64,000 nt of DNA from assembly GCF_006716905.1 (NCBI RefSeq), contig NZ_VFPV01000001.1, forward strand, positions 549,501 through 613,500, given 5' to 3'. The stretch is from Acidovorax temperans. GTDB taxonomy: Bacteria; Pseudomonadota; Gammaproteobacteria; Burkholderiales; Burkholderiaceae_C. How positions within the stretch are numbered: position 1 is the first letter of the stretch; every line of letters starts with the position of its first letter. Positions 34,292 to 44,644 of the stretch are shown here, one piece after another. Below the pieces are notes generated by a model that made no database searches, was not told where the DNA came from, and was given only the letters and a program-made list of their open reading frames with translations. Made by a program: the position numbers and the translations under genes.

Positions 34292-34336
34292 GCTTGTGCA
34301 TCGAAGCTCAGTCGGTGGATCTGAGCTGCGTGTCGA

Positions 34337-35953
34337 TCATTCCCACTCGATCGTCGCTGGCGGCTTGCTGCTCACGTCATACGTCACGCGGTTGATGCCG
34401 CGCACTTCGTTGATGATGCGGCCAGACACCTTCTTGAGCAAGGCGTAGGGCAGCTCGGCCCAGTCGGCGGTCATGAAATCGCTGGTCTGCACAGCGCGCA
34501 GGGCGACCACGTAATCGTAGGTGCGGCCATCGCCCATCACCCCCACGCTCTTGACGGGCAGAAACACGGTGAAGGCCTGGCTAGTCAGGTCATACCAGGT
34601 CTTGCCTGTCGCTTCGTCCTTGAAGTTGCGCAGCTCTTCAATGAAGATCGCGTCGGCACGGCGCAGCAGGTCGGCGTATTCTTTTTTCACCTCGCCCAAG
34701 ATACGCACACCCAGGCCAGGGCCAGGGAACGGGTGGCGATAGACCATCTCGTGCGGCAGGCCCAGGGCTACGCCCAACTCGCGCACTTCGTCCTTGAACA
34801 GGTCGCGCAGAGGTTCGAGCAACTTCAGGCCCAACTGCTCAGGCAGGCCACCCACGTTGTGGTGGCTCTTGATGGTGACGGCCTTCTTGCTCTTGGCACC
34901 GCCGCTTTCAATCACGTCGGGGTAGATGGTGCCCTGGGCCAGGAAGGTAGCGCCTTTGTGGCCGCCAGTGCCCGCCTTGAGCTTGGCAGCCTCAGCCTTG
35001 AACACATCGACGAACAGGCCGCCGATGATCTTGCGCTTTTGCTCGGGCTCGCTGACACCTGCCAGCTTGCCGAGGAACAAATCGCTGGCGTCCACGCGGA
35101 TCACCTTGGCGTGCAGCTTGCCTTCGAACATGTCCATGACCATGTCGCCTTCGTTCAGGCGCAGCAAGCCGTGATCGACAAATACGCAGGTGAGCTGGTC
35201 GCCAATGGCGCAGTGGATCAACGCGGCAGCCACTGAAGAATCCACACCACCGGACAGGCCGAGAATCACCTCCTCGTCACCCACCTGCTCGCGAATCTTT
35301 TGCACCGCTTCTTCGATGTGGTCGCGCATGATCCAGTCGGCGCGTGTGCCGCAGATGCCCAGCACAAAGCGCTCCAGCAAGGCACGGCCTTGCACGGTGT
35401 GCGTCACTTCAGGGTGGAACTGCACGGCGTAATAGTGGCGGCTTTCATCGGCCATGCCTGCGATGGGGCACGACGGCGTGGAACACATCACCTTGAAGCC
35501 TGGGGGTAGCTCGGTGACCTTGTCGCCGTGGCTCATCCACACCTTGAGCATGCCGTGGCCTTCGGGCGTGGCAAAGTCTTCAATGCCTTTGAGCAGTTCG
35601 GTATGGCCATGCGCACGCACTTCGGCGTAGCCGAATTCGCGGGTGTTGGAGCCTTCGACCTTGCCGCCCAGTTGATTGGCCATGGTCTGCATGCCGTAGC
35701 AAATACCCAGCACAGGGATACCCAGCTCAAACACTGCGGCAGGCGCCTTGTCGTCCACTTCATACACGCTGGCGTGGCTGCCCGAGAGGATCACGCCCTT
35801 GAGCTGACCGTCCTTCGCGTATTCGCGAATCCACTCGTCGGTCACATCGCAAGGGTGCACTTCGCAGTAGACATGGGCCTCGCGCACACGGCGGGCGATG
35901 AGCTGGGTGACTTGCGAGCCGAAATCAAGGATGAGGATTTTCTGGTGTTGCAT
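34337..35953 (-). CDS. guaA: GMP synthase (glutamine-hydrolysing)
   Basis: Converts XMP to GMP using glutamine and ATP. The 538 residues comprise an N-terminal class I amidotransferase ([20 protein letters not shown], catalytic Cys in [10 protein letters not shown], His/Glu in FHPEVTHT) and the ATP pyrophosphatase with P-loop [14 protein letters not shown]. The PP-loop domain and dimerisation end IEWE are intact. ATG 35953 ([12 protein letters not shown]) is the family start. It follows guaB on the same strand with a terminator-like hairpin between them. Confidence 0.97.
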   Translation of the reverse strand: MQHQKILILDFGSQVTQLIARRVREAHVYCEVHPCDVTDEWIREYAKDGQLKGVILSGSHASVYEVDDKAPAAVFELGIPVLGICYGMQTMANQLGGKVEGSNTREFGYAEVRAHGHTELLKGIEDFATPEGHGMLKVWMSHGDKVTELPPGFKVMCSTPSCPIAGMADESRHYYAVQFHPEVTHTVQGRALLERFVLGICGTRADWIMRDHIEEAVQKIREQVGDEEVILGLSGGVDSSVAAALIHCAIGDQLTCVFVDHGLLRLNEGDMVMDMFEGKLHAKVIRVDASDLFLGKLAGVSEPEQKRKIIGGLFVDVFKAEAAKLKAGTGGHKGATFLAQGTIYPDVIESGGAKSKKAVTIKSHHNVGGLPEQLGLKLLEPLRDLFKDEVRELGVALGLPHEMVYRHPFPGPGLGVRILGEVKKEYADLLRRADAIFIEELRNFKDEATGKTWYDLTSQAFTVFLPVKSVGVMGDGRTYDYVVALRAVQTSDFMTADWAELPYALLKKVSGRIINEVRGINRVTYDVSSKPPATIEWE

Positions 35954-35996
35954 GGCGGGCGACAGAAAGGTGCGTGAGGGCTTGAGAAAAGACAAA

Positions 35997-36027
35997 GGCC
36001 CGAACACCTGGGAGATGGGTTCGGGCC
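35997..36027 (-). terminator. Hairpin between guaB and guaA
   Basis: On the minus strand GGCCCGAAC / GTTCGGGCC with a 13-base loop and TTTGTCTTTT after it. It would end guaB transcripts or attenuate guaA. Confidence 0.7.
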
Positions 36028-36043
36028 TGTGGTTGCGGAAGGA

Positions 36044-37585
<1,542 letters not shown>

Positions 37586-37668
37586 CTAGGGAGCCCAACT
37601 CTCCGCCCATCTGTAACCAAGTGCGAATGCTGTGACAGCTCACCGCCCTCACCGCTAAACTTGCCCGC

Positions 37669-38193
37669 ATGAAAATGCACAAGCTTCTCCTGCTGGCCGT
37701 GGCCTGCACATGGGCCCTGGGCGCTGCTGCTCAGTGGCAGTGGATCGACAAGGACGGCCGCAAGGTGTTCAGCGACCGCCCCCCGCCAGCCGAAGTCCCC
37801 GCCAAAAGCATCCTGAAGCAGCCCGGCGGTGCGCCGGTGGCTCGCCCTGCTGCCACGCCAGAAGCCAGCAGCGCCGAGAACGCGACGCCCGCGGCGGCCG
37901 CATCCAAACCGGCCGCCAAACCTGTAGCGGCGGGCAAAGACAAGGAACTGGAAGAGAAAAAGGCCGCCGCTGAAGCAGCTGAAGCCGCCAAGAAAAAGGC
38001 GGAAGAAGAAAAGATAGCGCGAGCCAAAGCCGAGAACTGCACGCGGGCGCGCCAGGCCAAGGCAACGCTGGAATCCGGCGTTTTGATGAAGCAAACCAAT
38101 GCACAGGGCGAGCGAGTCATCATGGACGAAGCCAGCCGCAACGCAGAAATCAAGCGCACCAACGACATCATCGCCTCAGACTGCACACGCTGA
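37669..38193 (+). CDS. Exported DUF4124-domain protein
   Basis: A 174-residue protein with a signal peptide (MKMHKLLLLAVACTWALGAA ending A-A-Q). A DUF4124 motif follows: QWQWIDKDGRKVFSDRPPPAEVPA. The middle is an Ala/Pro/Lys linker, then a Lys/Glu-rich coiled coil (EEKKAAAEAAEAAKKKAEEE), and a short C-terminal domain with two Cys. Such proteins are common in Burkholderiales; function unknown. Divergent from guaB. Confidence 0.85.
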   Translation: MKMHKLLLLAVACTWALGAAAQWQWIDKDGRKVFSDRPPPAEVPAKSILKQPGGAPVARPAATPEASSAENATPAAAASKPAAKPVAAGKDKELEEKKAAAEAAEAAKKKAEEEKIARAKAENCTRARQAKATLESGVLMKQTNAQGERVIMDEASRNAEIKRTNDIIASDCTR

Positions 38194-38211
38194 GGCCAAG
38201 GCAGCCAGGGC

Positions 38212-38607
38212 TCAGTAACCGGCCTTGGCTCCTGGGCGCTTGCTGGCAAACAGCCCGGTGGTGCGCGCGCCCTGTTTGGCAAAACGTTCACGCCGGGCCA
38301 CTTTGGGGTCTACCTTCAGGGCGCGGTACACCTCCACCCGGTCCTGGTGTTGCAACACCGTGGTTTTTTCCACCACACGCCCCCAGATCCCACACAGAGC
38401 CGTTCCCTTGCTCACTTGGCGCCAGGCGGAGCCGCTGGGGCCAGCCTGCAGCGCGTCTGCCACGGTAGACCCTGGCGGTAACTGCAGCTCCCACTGCTGG
38501 GTTTGCCGCGGGGCCAGGCACACCACCACGATCACGGTCAAAGGGGCCTGCAAGGCGTGATCCTCTGTCACATCGTGGCCAGCAGCTTCCACCCTCTGCT
38601 CAGCCAT
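38212..38607 (-). CDS. rnfH: RnfH-family ubiquitin-like protein
   Basis: A 131-residue protein with the RnfH beta-grasp domain: LTVIVVVCLAPRQTQQWELQ, then LPPGSTVADALQAG, and GIWGRVVEKTTVLQHQDRVEVYRALKVDPK. The Lys/Arg-rich tail RRERFAKQG is typical. ATG 38607 overlaps the ratA stop codon (ATGGCTGA), so the two are translationally coupled. The family is genetically tied to smpB-ratA; its function is unknown. Confidence 0.9.
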   Translation of the reverse strand: MAEQRVEAAGHDVTEDHALQAPLTVIVVVCLAPRQTQQWELQLPPGSTVADALQAGPSGSAWRQVSKGTALCGIWGRVVEKTTVLQHQDRVEVYRALKVDPKVARRERFAKQGARTTGLFASKRPGAKAGY

Positions 38608-39040
38608 ACACCTGCTCTGCGCGCTTGACGAAAGCATCCACCATGGTGGCCGCAATGCGGTCAAACACCGGGCCCACCAGGGCTGCCAGTGCGGCGCTGC
38701 TAAAGCCGTAGTTCAATTGCAATTCCACCTTGCACGCCCGCTGGGTGCCGTCGCCCACTGGCAAAAAGCGCCAGTCGCCCTCCAGCTTGGAAAACGGACC
38801 TTTGACGAGGTGCATTTGCACCCGCTCACCGAGTTCGTGAACATTGCGGGTGACGAAGGTCTGGCGAATGCCGCCCAGCGCAATCCCCACTTCCGCAGTC
38901 ATCCCCGCTTCGCTGCGCTCCAGTACCTGGGCACGGTCGCACCAGGGGAGAAATTCGGGATAACGCTCCACGGCCGTGACCAAATCAAACATTTCTTTGG
39001 GCGAGTACCAGATGAGGACAGACTTTTGAACGGTTTTCAT
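38600..39040 (-). CDS. ratA: RatA-family START-like protein
   Basis: A 146-residue polyketide-cyclase/START-fold protein: MKTVQKSVLIWYSPKEMFDL, then VTAVERYPEFLPWCDRAQVLER. In E. coli RatA was reported to block 70S subunit association; other members (Coq10-like) carry ubiquinone, so both readings stand. ATG 39040 matches the family start. Divergent from smpB by 132 bases, the usual arrangement, with rnfH overlapping its 3' end. Confidence 0.9.
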   Translation of the reverse strand: MKTVQKSVLIWYSPKEMFDLVTAVERYPEFLPWCDRAQVLERSEAGMTAEVGIALGGIRQTFVTRNVHELGERVQMHLVKGPFSKLEGDWRFLPVGDGTQRACKVELQLNYGFSSAALAALVGPVFDRIAATMVDAFVKRAEQVYG

Positions 39041-39172
39041 GCAGACGGGGCCCGGCACCCCGTGGCAGGGAGGGCTGATGTGGGGGCCAGAGAAATTAGA
39101 ATCGCGGGTGCGAGACAGCGACAATTGTAGGGAGGCCTTTTATCTTCCGGTTTGCGTCTTATCTAATTCCTC

Positions 39173-39646
39173 ATGGCCAAAAAACCCGATCCCTCGTCCC
39201 GCATTGCTGACAACAAGAAAGCGGCTTTCAATTATTTCTTCGAAGAACGCCACGAGGCAGGCATGGTGCTGCACGGCTGGGAGGTCAAGGCGCTGCGGGA
39301 AGGCAAGGTACAACTGACCGATGGCTATGTGCTGATCCGCGATGGCGAGTTGTACCTGCTGGGCTGCCTGATCCACCCGCTCAAAACCGCTTCCACCCAC
39401 GTCAACCCCGAGTCAGCACGCACCAAGAAACTGCTACTCAAGAAAGACGAGATCAAGCGGCTGATTGGCAAGGTGGAGCAAAAGGGCTACACCCTGGTGC
39501 CCCTGAATCTGCACTGGAAAAATGGCTTTGTGAAATGCGAAATTGCACTGGCCAAGGGCAAGGCAGAGCACGACAAGCGCGACACCATCAAGGACCGCGA
39601 AGGCAAGCGCGAGGTGGAGCGCGCCATGAAGAGCCGTAACCGCTGA
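39173..39646 (+). CDS. smpB: SsrA-binding protein SmpB
   Basis: Binds tmRNA and brings it to stalled ribosomes. The 157-residue protein contains [20 protein letters not shown], then [22 protein letters not shown], and [20 protein letters not shown]. The C-terminal Lys/Arg-rich tail ([21 protein letters not shown]) enters the decoding centre. It is single-cistron; its intrinsic terminator, 34 bases downstream, is split by IS66 insertion. Confidence 0.97.
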   Translation: MAKKPDPSSRIADNKKAAFNYFFEERHEAGMVLHGWEVKALREGKVQLTDGYVLIRDGELYLLGCLIHPLKTASTHVNPESARTKKLLLKKDEIKRLIGKVEQKGYTLVPLNLHWKNGFVKCEIALAKGKAEHDKRDTIKDREGKREVERAMKSRNR

Positions 39647-39679
39647 CCATCACGGCACCAGCAGCAACTGCCACCCCGC

Positions 39680-39691
39680 AAAAAAGCCGCT
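39680..39691. terminator. Left half of a split intrinsic terminator
   Basis: AAAAAAGCCGCT. Its partner arm AGCGGCTTTTTT lies at 42512-42523, on the far side of the IS66 element. Without the insertion and one 8-bp target copy they would form a perfect 12-bp stem with loop TCATC. Confidence 0.85.
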
Positions 39692-39775
39692 TCATCGTAT
39701 CCGTCCGGTGAACCCCACCTTGAAACTCCCCTTTCCCTGAAGGATGCTTGTGTCCGCTTATCTACGCGCGGACAC

Positions 39776-40174
39776 ATGAACACCAACATCGCCCACCCCC
39801 CAGCCGGACGCCAGCGCCGGCGCCATTCCCCCGAGTTCCGAGCCTCTGTCATCCAGGCCTGCCTGCAACCCGGCGTATCGATTGCCGCCGTGGCCCTGGC
39901 CAACGGCCTCAACGCCAACATGGTGCGCAAGTGGATCATCGAGGAGCGCAAGCGATCTGTGCCGGCACAGGCTCACCCGTCCCGACCTGTCTCTGTTCCC
40001 GATCATGGCTCGCCGCCCGCACCGGCTTTCGTACCGCTGGCGTTGCCGGCTCCGCCTGCCACATCAGGGGCCATTCAAATCGAGCTACGCCGTGGTGAGG
40101 CGACTGTCAGCGTGAGCTGGCCCTTGTCCGCCGCTGCCGAGTGCGCCCAGTTGCTGCGGGAGCTACTGCGATGA
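39776..40174 (+). CDS. tnpA: IS66 accessory protein TnpA (Orf1)
   Basis: A 132-residue IS66 Orf1 with a helix-turn-helix like those of IS3 orfA: RRRHSPEFRASVIQACLQPG, then VSIAAVALANGLNANMVRKWI. The rest is a Pro/Ala-rich linker and a short C-terminal domain (IQIELRRGEATVSVSWPL). Start codon 80 bases inside the left end. The stop overlaps the tnpB start (ATGA). Confidence 0.9.
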   Translation: MNTNIAHPPAGRQRRRHSPEFRASVIQACLQPGVSIAAVALANGLNANMVRKWIIEERKRSVPAQAHPSRPVSVPDHGSPPAPAFVPLALPAPPATSGAIQIELRRGEATVSVSWPLSAAAECAQLLRELLR

Positions 40175-40503
40175 TCCGCATCGATTGCGCCTGGCTGGCC
40201 ACCGCCCCACTGGATATGCGCGCTGGCATCGACACCGCCCTGGCCCGGGTGATCGCCACCTTCGGCGCCGCCCAGCCGCACCACGCCTACGTCTTCGCCA
40301 ACCAACGCGCCAACCGCCTGAAGGTCTTGGTGCATGACGGCATCGGTATCTGGCTGGCCGCCCGGCGCCTGCACCAGGGCAAGTTCATCTGGCCGCAGGC
40401 AGGCAGTGCCAACGTGGCGCTCGAACACGCCCAGCTCAACGCCCTGGTGCTGGGCCTGCCCTGGCAGCGCGTGGGCCAGGCAGGCGTGATCACCGTGGTC
40501 TGA
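40171..40503 (+). CDS. tnpB: IS66 accessory protein TnpB (Orf2)
   Basis: A 110-residue IS66 Orf2: MIRIDCAWLATAPLDMRAGI, then DTALARVIATFG, and HAYVFANQRANRLKVLVHDGIGIWLAARRL, the conserved motif pattern of the family. Start overlaps tnpA by four bases, so translation is coupled. Needed for transposition together with TnpA in characterised IS66 elements; its biochemical role is unclear. Confidence 0.92.
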   Translation: MIRIDCAWLATAPLDMRAGIDTALARVIATFGAAQPHHAYVFANQRANRLKVLVHDGIGIWLAARRLHQGKFIWPQAGSANVALEHAQLNALVLGLPWQRVGQAGVITVV

Positions 40504-40509
40504 ATCGTC

Positions 40510-42108
40510 ATGGCGGCACGCCTTGGTGGCAATCGGCAGATGCACCAATGGCCATCTCCCCTGTCCGTTGGCACACTGCAGGCCATGGTGATTGACGAGC
40601 AAACCCTGCACGAACTGGACGCGCCGCAGCTGCGTGAGCTCACCCAGCGGCTGCTCGGCGAGCTGCGCCACCAAAGGGCACTCAACGAGAAGTTGAGCTA
40701 CGAATGTGCCTTGCTCAAACGCCTGAAGTTCGCCGCCAAATCCGAGCGCCACAGCGCCGAGCAAAGGAGCCTGCTCGAAGAAGAACTCGATGCGGATCTG
40801 GCCGCTGTGATCCAGCAGATCGAACAGCTGGCACCCACTGGCCAGGCCCACAGCCACAAACGGCAACCCAAACGGTCCCCGCTTCCCGCCCACCTGCCAC
40901 GGCGTGAGATTGTCCATGAGCCCGCCTCGACGCTCTGTCAGAGACCGGGCTGTGGCTACCAGATGAAACGCATCGGTGAGGATGTGGCCGAGAAGCTCGA
41001 TTACGTGCCGGGTGTCTTCACCGTCGAGCGCCATGTCCGGGGCAAGTGGGCTTGCGCCAAGTGCGAGACCATCACCCAGGCGCCCGTGCCCGCCCAGGTC
41101 ATCGACAAAGGCATTCCCACGGCCGGCCTGCTGGCCCAGGTGCTGGTGGCCAAGTACCAGGACCACTTACCGCTGTATCGCCAGGAGGCGATCTTTGGAC
41201 GTGCCGGCCTGCACATCCCCAGATCCACCCTGGCGCAGTGGGTGGGCATCTGCGGGGTGAGGTTGCAGCCCCTGGTCGATGCCCTCAAGGCCGAGATACT
41301 CACGCGCCGCGTGCTGCACGCCGACGAAACGCCGGTGCAGATGCTAAAACCTGGCAAGGGCACCACCCACCGCGCCTACCTCTGGGCCTACGCGCCAGGT
41401 GCCTTCGAAGACATGAAGGCAGTTGTCTATGACTTTTGCGAATCGCGTGCCGGTGAGCATGTTCGCGCATTCCTGGGCGATTGGGCGGGCAGCCTGGTCT
41501 GTGACGACTATGCGGGTTACAAGGCCAGCTTTGGGCAGCAGGTGACGGAGGTGGGGTGTCTGGCCCATGCCCGTCGTAAATTCTTCGATCTGCATGTGGC
41601 CAACAAAAGCCAGATTGCGGCGTTTGCGCTGCAGCAGTTTGCCCGGCTCTATGAGATAGAGCGTGAGGTCAAGGAGCTGAGCGCCGATCAGCGCCTGGAA
41701 ATTCGTCAGCGCCAGAGCAGGCCCGTGCTGGATGCCTTGCACGAGTGGATGGTGCTGCAACGCCAGCAGGTGGCGGGCAACTCGGCCACCGCCAAGGCGC
41801 TGGACTACAGCCTCAAGCGCTGGGTGGCGTTGACACGTTTTGTCAATGATGCGCAACTTCCCGTGGACAACAACTGGATCGAGAACCAGATCCGGCCGAT
41901 TGCCCTTGGCAGAAACAACTGGCTGTTTGCGGGCAGTTTGCGTGCGGGCCAGCGGGCGGCGGCGGTGATGAGTCTGATTCAGTCGGCGCGCATGAATGGT
42001 CTCGATCCCTATGCCTATCTCAGGGATGTGCTCACGCGGCTACCCACGCACAAGGCTAGCCAGATCGAAGAACTGCTGCCGCACCGCTGGAAGCCAGCCA
42101 CACCCTGA
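40510..42108 (+). CDS. tnpC: IS66 transposase TnpC
   Basis: A 532-residue DDE transposase. A leucine-rich coiled N-terminus (LDAPQLRELTQRLLGELRHQ) is followed by a zinc-finger-like segment with Cys in CQRPGCGY and CAKC. The IS66 catalytic domain follows, with an Asp in LHADETPVQ, another in VCDDYAGYKASFG, and the Glu near LPVDNNWIENQIRPIALGRNNWLFAGS. The start at 40510 follows tnpB by six bases; an ATG at 40585 is the alternative. No frameshift is visible. Confidence 0.93.
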   Translation: MAARLGGNRQMHQWPSPLSVGTLQAMVIDEQTLHELDAPQLRELTQRLLGELRHQRALNEKLSYECALLKRLKFAAKSERHSAEQRSLLEEELDADLAAVIQQIEQLAPTGQAHSHKRQPKRSPLPAHLPRREIVHEPASTLCQRPGCGYQMKRIGEDVAEKLDYVPGVFTVERHVRGKWACAKCETITQAPVPAQVIDKGIPTAGLLAQVLVAKYQDHLPLYRQEAIFGRAGLHIPRSTLAQWVGICGVRLQPLVDALKAEILTRRVLHADETPVQMLKPGKGTTHRAYLWAYAPGAFEDMKAVVYDFCESRAGEHVRAFLGDWAGSLVCDDYAGYKASFGQQVTEVGCLAHARRKFFDLHVANKSQIAAFALQQFARLYEIEREVKELSADQRLEIRQRQSRPVLDALHEWMVLQRQQVAGNSATAKALDYSLKRWVALTRFVNDAQLPVDNNWIENQIRPIALGRNNWLFAGSLRAGQRAAAVMSLIQSARMNGLDPYAYLRDVLTRLPTHKASQIEELLPHRWKPATP

Positions 42109-42123
42109 AGATCCGGCGCGGAC

Positions 42124-42432
42124 TCAGGCGGTTACCTGCTTGCGCAGCAAGGCGGAGGAGACCTTCCAGTGCTGGCCGTCGTCGGTGAGCAAGCTGGCGG
42201 TCTTCTTGTTCAGGCGCACCACCGTAGCTTGCTTGACGGCACCGTCGTTGGTGGTGAAGTGCACACGGTCACCCTCGGCAAACTGTGCCAGTTGCACCGT
42301 GCTGCGGGCCTGAGCCAGCAGGTTCAGGCGCTCGACGACCATGCGATTGAGGAACAGCAAATCCTCTTCACCCATGTGGCGCAGGGCTTGAACGAACATC
42401 TCTCGGTCTACAACGGTTTGCCTCGTGCTCAT
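42124..42432 (-). CDS. IS66 passenger ORF, SH3/KOW-like small protein
   Basis: A 102-residue protein inside the element, convergent with tnpC and 15 bases from its stop. The N-terminal half is helical (VDREMFVQALRHMGEEDLLF, LNRMVVERLNLLAQARS). The C-terminal half is a likely five-stranded barrel (FAEGDRVHFTTNDGAVKQAT, VVRLNKKTASLLTDDGQHWKVSS) resembling KOW or SH3-like RNA/DNA-binding folds. It is not one of the three standard IS66 genes. I have no named function for it. Confidence 0.75.
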   Translation of the reverse strand: MSTRQTVVDREMFVQALRHMGEEDLLFLNRMVVERLNLLAQARSTVQLAQFAEGDRVHFTTNDGAVKQATVVRLNKKTASLLTDDGQHWKVSSALLRKQVTA

Positions 42433-42511
42433 GCCCGGCAGTTTATGCCGCTGGCAACCACACCGCTTCGTCGTGGTTCAAGAGGGGATGACCGGACGGA
42501 TACGCTTCATC

Positions 42512-42523
42512 AGCGGCTTTTTT
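42512..42523. terminator. Right half of the split terminator
   Basis: AGCGGCTTTTTT, complement of 39680-39691. It lies 30 bases past the stop codon of the minus-strand enoyl-CoA hydratase gene. Confidence 0.85.
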
Positions 42524-42553
42524 GTCTCATGTGCTCACCTATGTGCTACGGGC

Positions 42554-43651
42554 TTACTTCAACGCGGCCAATGGATGGGCGTGCGCAGGCCAGGGGCTAG
42601 CGAAGAAAGGCGTGACCATCTCGGGCGTCACATCCTCGATGCGGCCGGGGTTCCATTTCGGGGCATGGTCTTTGTCGACCGCCAGGGCGCGGATGCCTTC
42701 CACCGTCTCACTCTGGCCGGGGCGCAGGAAGAAGCAGTGGCGCACCATGTCGCGCTCCATGCGCAAGTCATCGGCCAGGCCCATGTGGCGCGCACGGCGG
42801 ATCTGCTCCAGCACCACGTGCAACATGAGGGGCGAGCGCTTGCGCAGCGTGGCCGCTGTGGCACGCGCCCAGTCGGTGTCAGCGGACTCCAGGGCGCGCA
42901 CAATATCGCCCACTGTGGGCAGCGAAAAATATTGGTCAATATCGGCTCTAGCGCTTGTGTGGTGAGCGCTGGCAGCTACAAATTTTGTAGCAACAAAGGC
43001 GCGAATGGCTTGCCCATCTGCAAAGTGCTGGCTGCCCAGGGCATCCCACACAGCGGCTTGCTGGTCTGAAGGCAGGCAGCCGTCGGCCAACTGGTTCTCG
43101 ATGGCATCGCCCGCGCCAATGGTGTCGCCCGTCAGGGCCAGCCACTCACCCACGCTGCCAGGGCAACGGCTCAGGAAGTAGCCGCCACCCACATCGGGGA
43201 ACAGGCCAATGGCGGTTTCGGGCATGGCCATCTTGGTGCGCTCTGTCACCACGCGCAGGGCTGCCCCCTGGCTGATGCCCATGCCGCCCCCCATCACGAT
43301 GCCGTCCATGAAGGCAATGTAGGGCTTGGTGTAGTTGTGGATCAGGTGGTTGAGGGCGTACTCTTCCGTGAAGAAGTCTTCGATCAGAGGGTTGCCCTGG
43401 CTGCCCGCCTGGTGCAGAAAGCGAATGTCGCCGCCCGCGCAAAACGCGCCAAAGGGGCCTTCCTTGTTGCTGCCGCGAATGGCCACGGCCAGCACCCGGT
43501 CATCGGCCTGCCAGGCAAGCAAGGTGGCCATCAGGTCACGCACCATGCCCAAAGAAAGCGCATTCAGCGCCCGGGGCCGGTTCAGGGTGATGAAACCCAC
43601 CTGACCACGCACTTCACTCAACACCTCAGCAGCCACCACTGTCTCCGTCAT
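42554..43651 (-). CDS. Enoyl-CoA hydratase/isomerase family (3-hydroxyisobutyryl-CoA hydrolase-like)
   Basis: A 365-residue crotonase-fold protein of the HIBCH subfamily, which acts in valine degradation. Motifs are GFITLNRPRALNALSLGM, GAFCAGGDIRFLH (oxyanion), YIAFMDGIVMGGGMGISQGA, and MAMPETAIGLFPDVGGGYFLSRCPG; the last is typical of HIBCH. The C-terminal segment SPLMLHVVLEQIRRARHM also fits. Residues VATKFVAASAHHTSARADID come from an in-frame dispersed repeat. ATG 43651 has AAGGAAC upstream and overlaps the stop of the transporter gene (ATGA). Confidence 0.9.
   Translation of the reverse strand: MTETVVAAEVLSEVRGQVGFITLNRPRALNALSLGMVRDLMATLLAWQADDRVLAVAIRGSNKEGPFGAFCAGGDIRFLHQAGSQGNPLIEDFFTEEYALNHLIHNYTKPYIAFMDGIVMGGGMGISQGAALRVVTERTKMAMPETAIGLFPDVGGGYFLSRCPGSVGEWLALTGDTIGAGDAIENQLADGCLPSDQQAAVWDALGSQHFADGQAIRAFVATKFVAASAHHTSARADIDQYFSLPTVGDIVRALESADTDWARATAATLRKRSPLMLHVVLEQIRRARHMGLADDLRMERDMVRHCFFLRPGQSETVEGIRALAVDKDHAPKWNPGRIEDVTPEMVTPFFASPWPAHAHPLAALK
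42926..42995. repeat. Dispersed palindromic repeat in frame in the hydratase gene
   Basis: AATATTGGTCAATATCGGCT, then CTAGCGCTTGTGTGGTGAGCGC, and TGGCAGCTACAAATTTTGTAGCAAC. A well-kept core in coding sequence. Confidence 0.72.
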
Positions 43652-44523
43652 TTTTGTTCCTTCCAACCCAACATTTCATTGAAAACCAGGGCACCGATCA
43701 CCAGTGCCCCACCGGCCAGTACGGCAGAGGCTGGGCGCTCTCCGGCGCCAAACCATGCCAAGAGAATGCCAAAGATCACCTCCAGCAAGCCCAGCAGTGC
43801 CATCTCGGGAGCCTTGAGCACGCGCCCGCAGCGCACGGCCAAAACGCAAGGAATGGCCAACTGGAACACCCCCAGCAAAGCCAGCAAGAATAAATCATGT
43901 GCGGTGGCTTGCAGCGGCAAGGCCAGTGGCAATGTCACTATCACCGACACCACAGCCCCCACCAGCACCGCAGGGACCAGATCCACCGCATGGCCATGGC
44001 GCTGAGCGTGCTGCACCACCGTCCAGTTGGCGGCAGCAGCCACGGGCACGCACAGGGCCACCAAGGTGCCAGACAGTGGCAGACCCGCCATTTGCGAGCC
44101 GTACATCCAGCCAATACCCAGCCCGGCCAGCCCAATCGCCACCCAGGTGCGCAGCGCAATGCGGTGGCCGATGAAGATCCGAGCAAAAAGTGCCGTCAGC
44201 AGCGGCCCCACGGCCATGGTGACCAGCACGTTGGCCACGGGCATCAACGTCAGGGCCACCATGAAGGCGGTGAACATCGTCGCCCAACACAGGCCTGACA
44301 GCCACAGCGCGGCGCCACCGCGACGAATGGTGCCAAACACCCCTCGCCCCTGGATGGCGGGCAGCATGACCAGCAGGCTCAGCAAGGTGAAGAAACTGCG
44401 CCAGAAAGTGACTTCAAAACTGCGAGCCTGCTCCAGGTGGCGCGTGACCAACCCTGCAATCGACCAGAGCAAGGTCACCATCACCATCAGGAACACCGCG
44501 CGGGTGTGTGTGAGTTTGAGCAT
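43648..44523 (-). CDS. DMT-superfamily (EamA) transporter
   Basis: A 291-residue inner-membrane protein with ten hydrophobic segments in two EamA domains, starting MLKLTHTRAVFLMVMVTLLW. Helices include WLSGLCWATMFTAFMVALTL and FQLAIPCVLAVRCGRVL. Substrate unknown. Its stop overlaps the start of the hydratase gene by four bases (ATGA), so the two are co-translated and the transporter may serve the same pathway. Separate from the transporter at 14991, which has low similarity by eye. Confidence 0.87.
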   Translation of the reverse strand: MLKLTHTRAVFLMVMVTLLWSIAGLVTRHLEQARSFEVTFWRSFFTLLSLLVMLPAIQGRGVFGTIRRGGAALWLSGLCWATMFTAFMVALTLMPVANVLVTMAVGPLLTALFARIFIGHRIALRTWVAIGLAGLGIGWMYGSQMAGLPLSGTLVALCVPVAAAANWTVVQHAQRHGHAVDLVPAVLVGAVVSVIVTLPLALPLQATAHDLFLLALLGVFQLAIPCVLAVRCGRVLKAPEMALLGLLEVIFGILLAWFGAGERPASAVLAGGALVIGALVFNEMLGWKEQK

Positions 44524-44555
44524 GGAACGGCTGTGTCAGAACTACCAACGGACGA

Positions 44556-44586
44556 AAAAAAGGGCCTCAGCACAGCTGGGCCCTTT
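44556..44586 (-). terminator. Terminator of typA
   Basis: On the minus strand AAAGGGCC / GGCCCTTT with a 12-base loop and T run, about 60 bases after the typA stop. Confidence 0.8.
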
Positions 44587-44644
44587 CATCGATCAACCTG
44601 CGCGCCGGGCTGGTGGGCTCGGCACGAAGTCAGCGCGCTTCAGA

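Larger units (their letters stand above)
39697..42503 (+). mobile_element. Complete IS66-family insertion sequence, 2807 bp
   Basis: Terminal inverted repeats GTATCCGTCCGGT at both ends (left at 39697, right as complement ending 42503), continuing with partial similarity to about 27 bases. An 8-bp target duplication GCTTCATC flanks it (39689-39696 and 42504-42511), the length typical of IS66. It carries tnpA, tnpB, tnpC and a convergent 102-codon passenger ORF. All frames appear intact and the duplication is exact, so insertion is likely recent. Confidence 0.93.
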
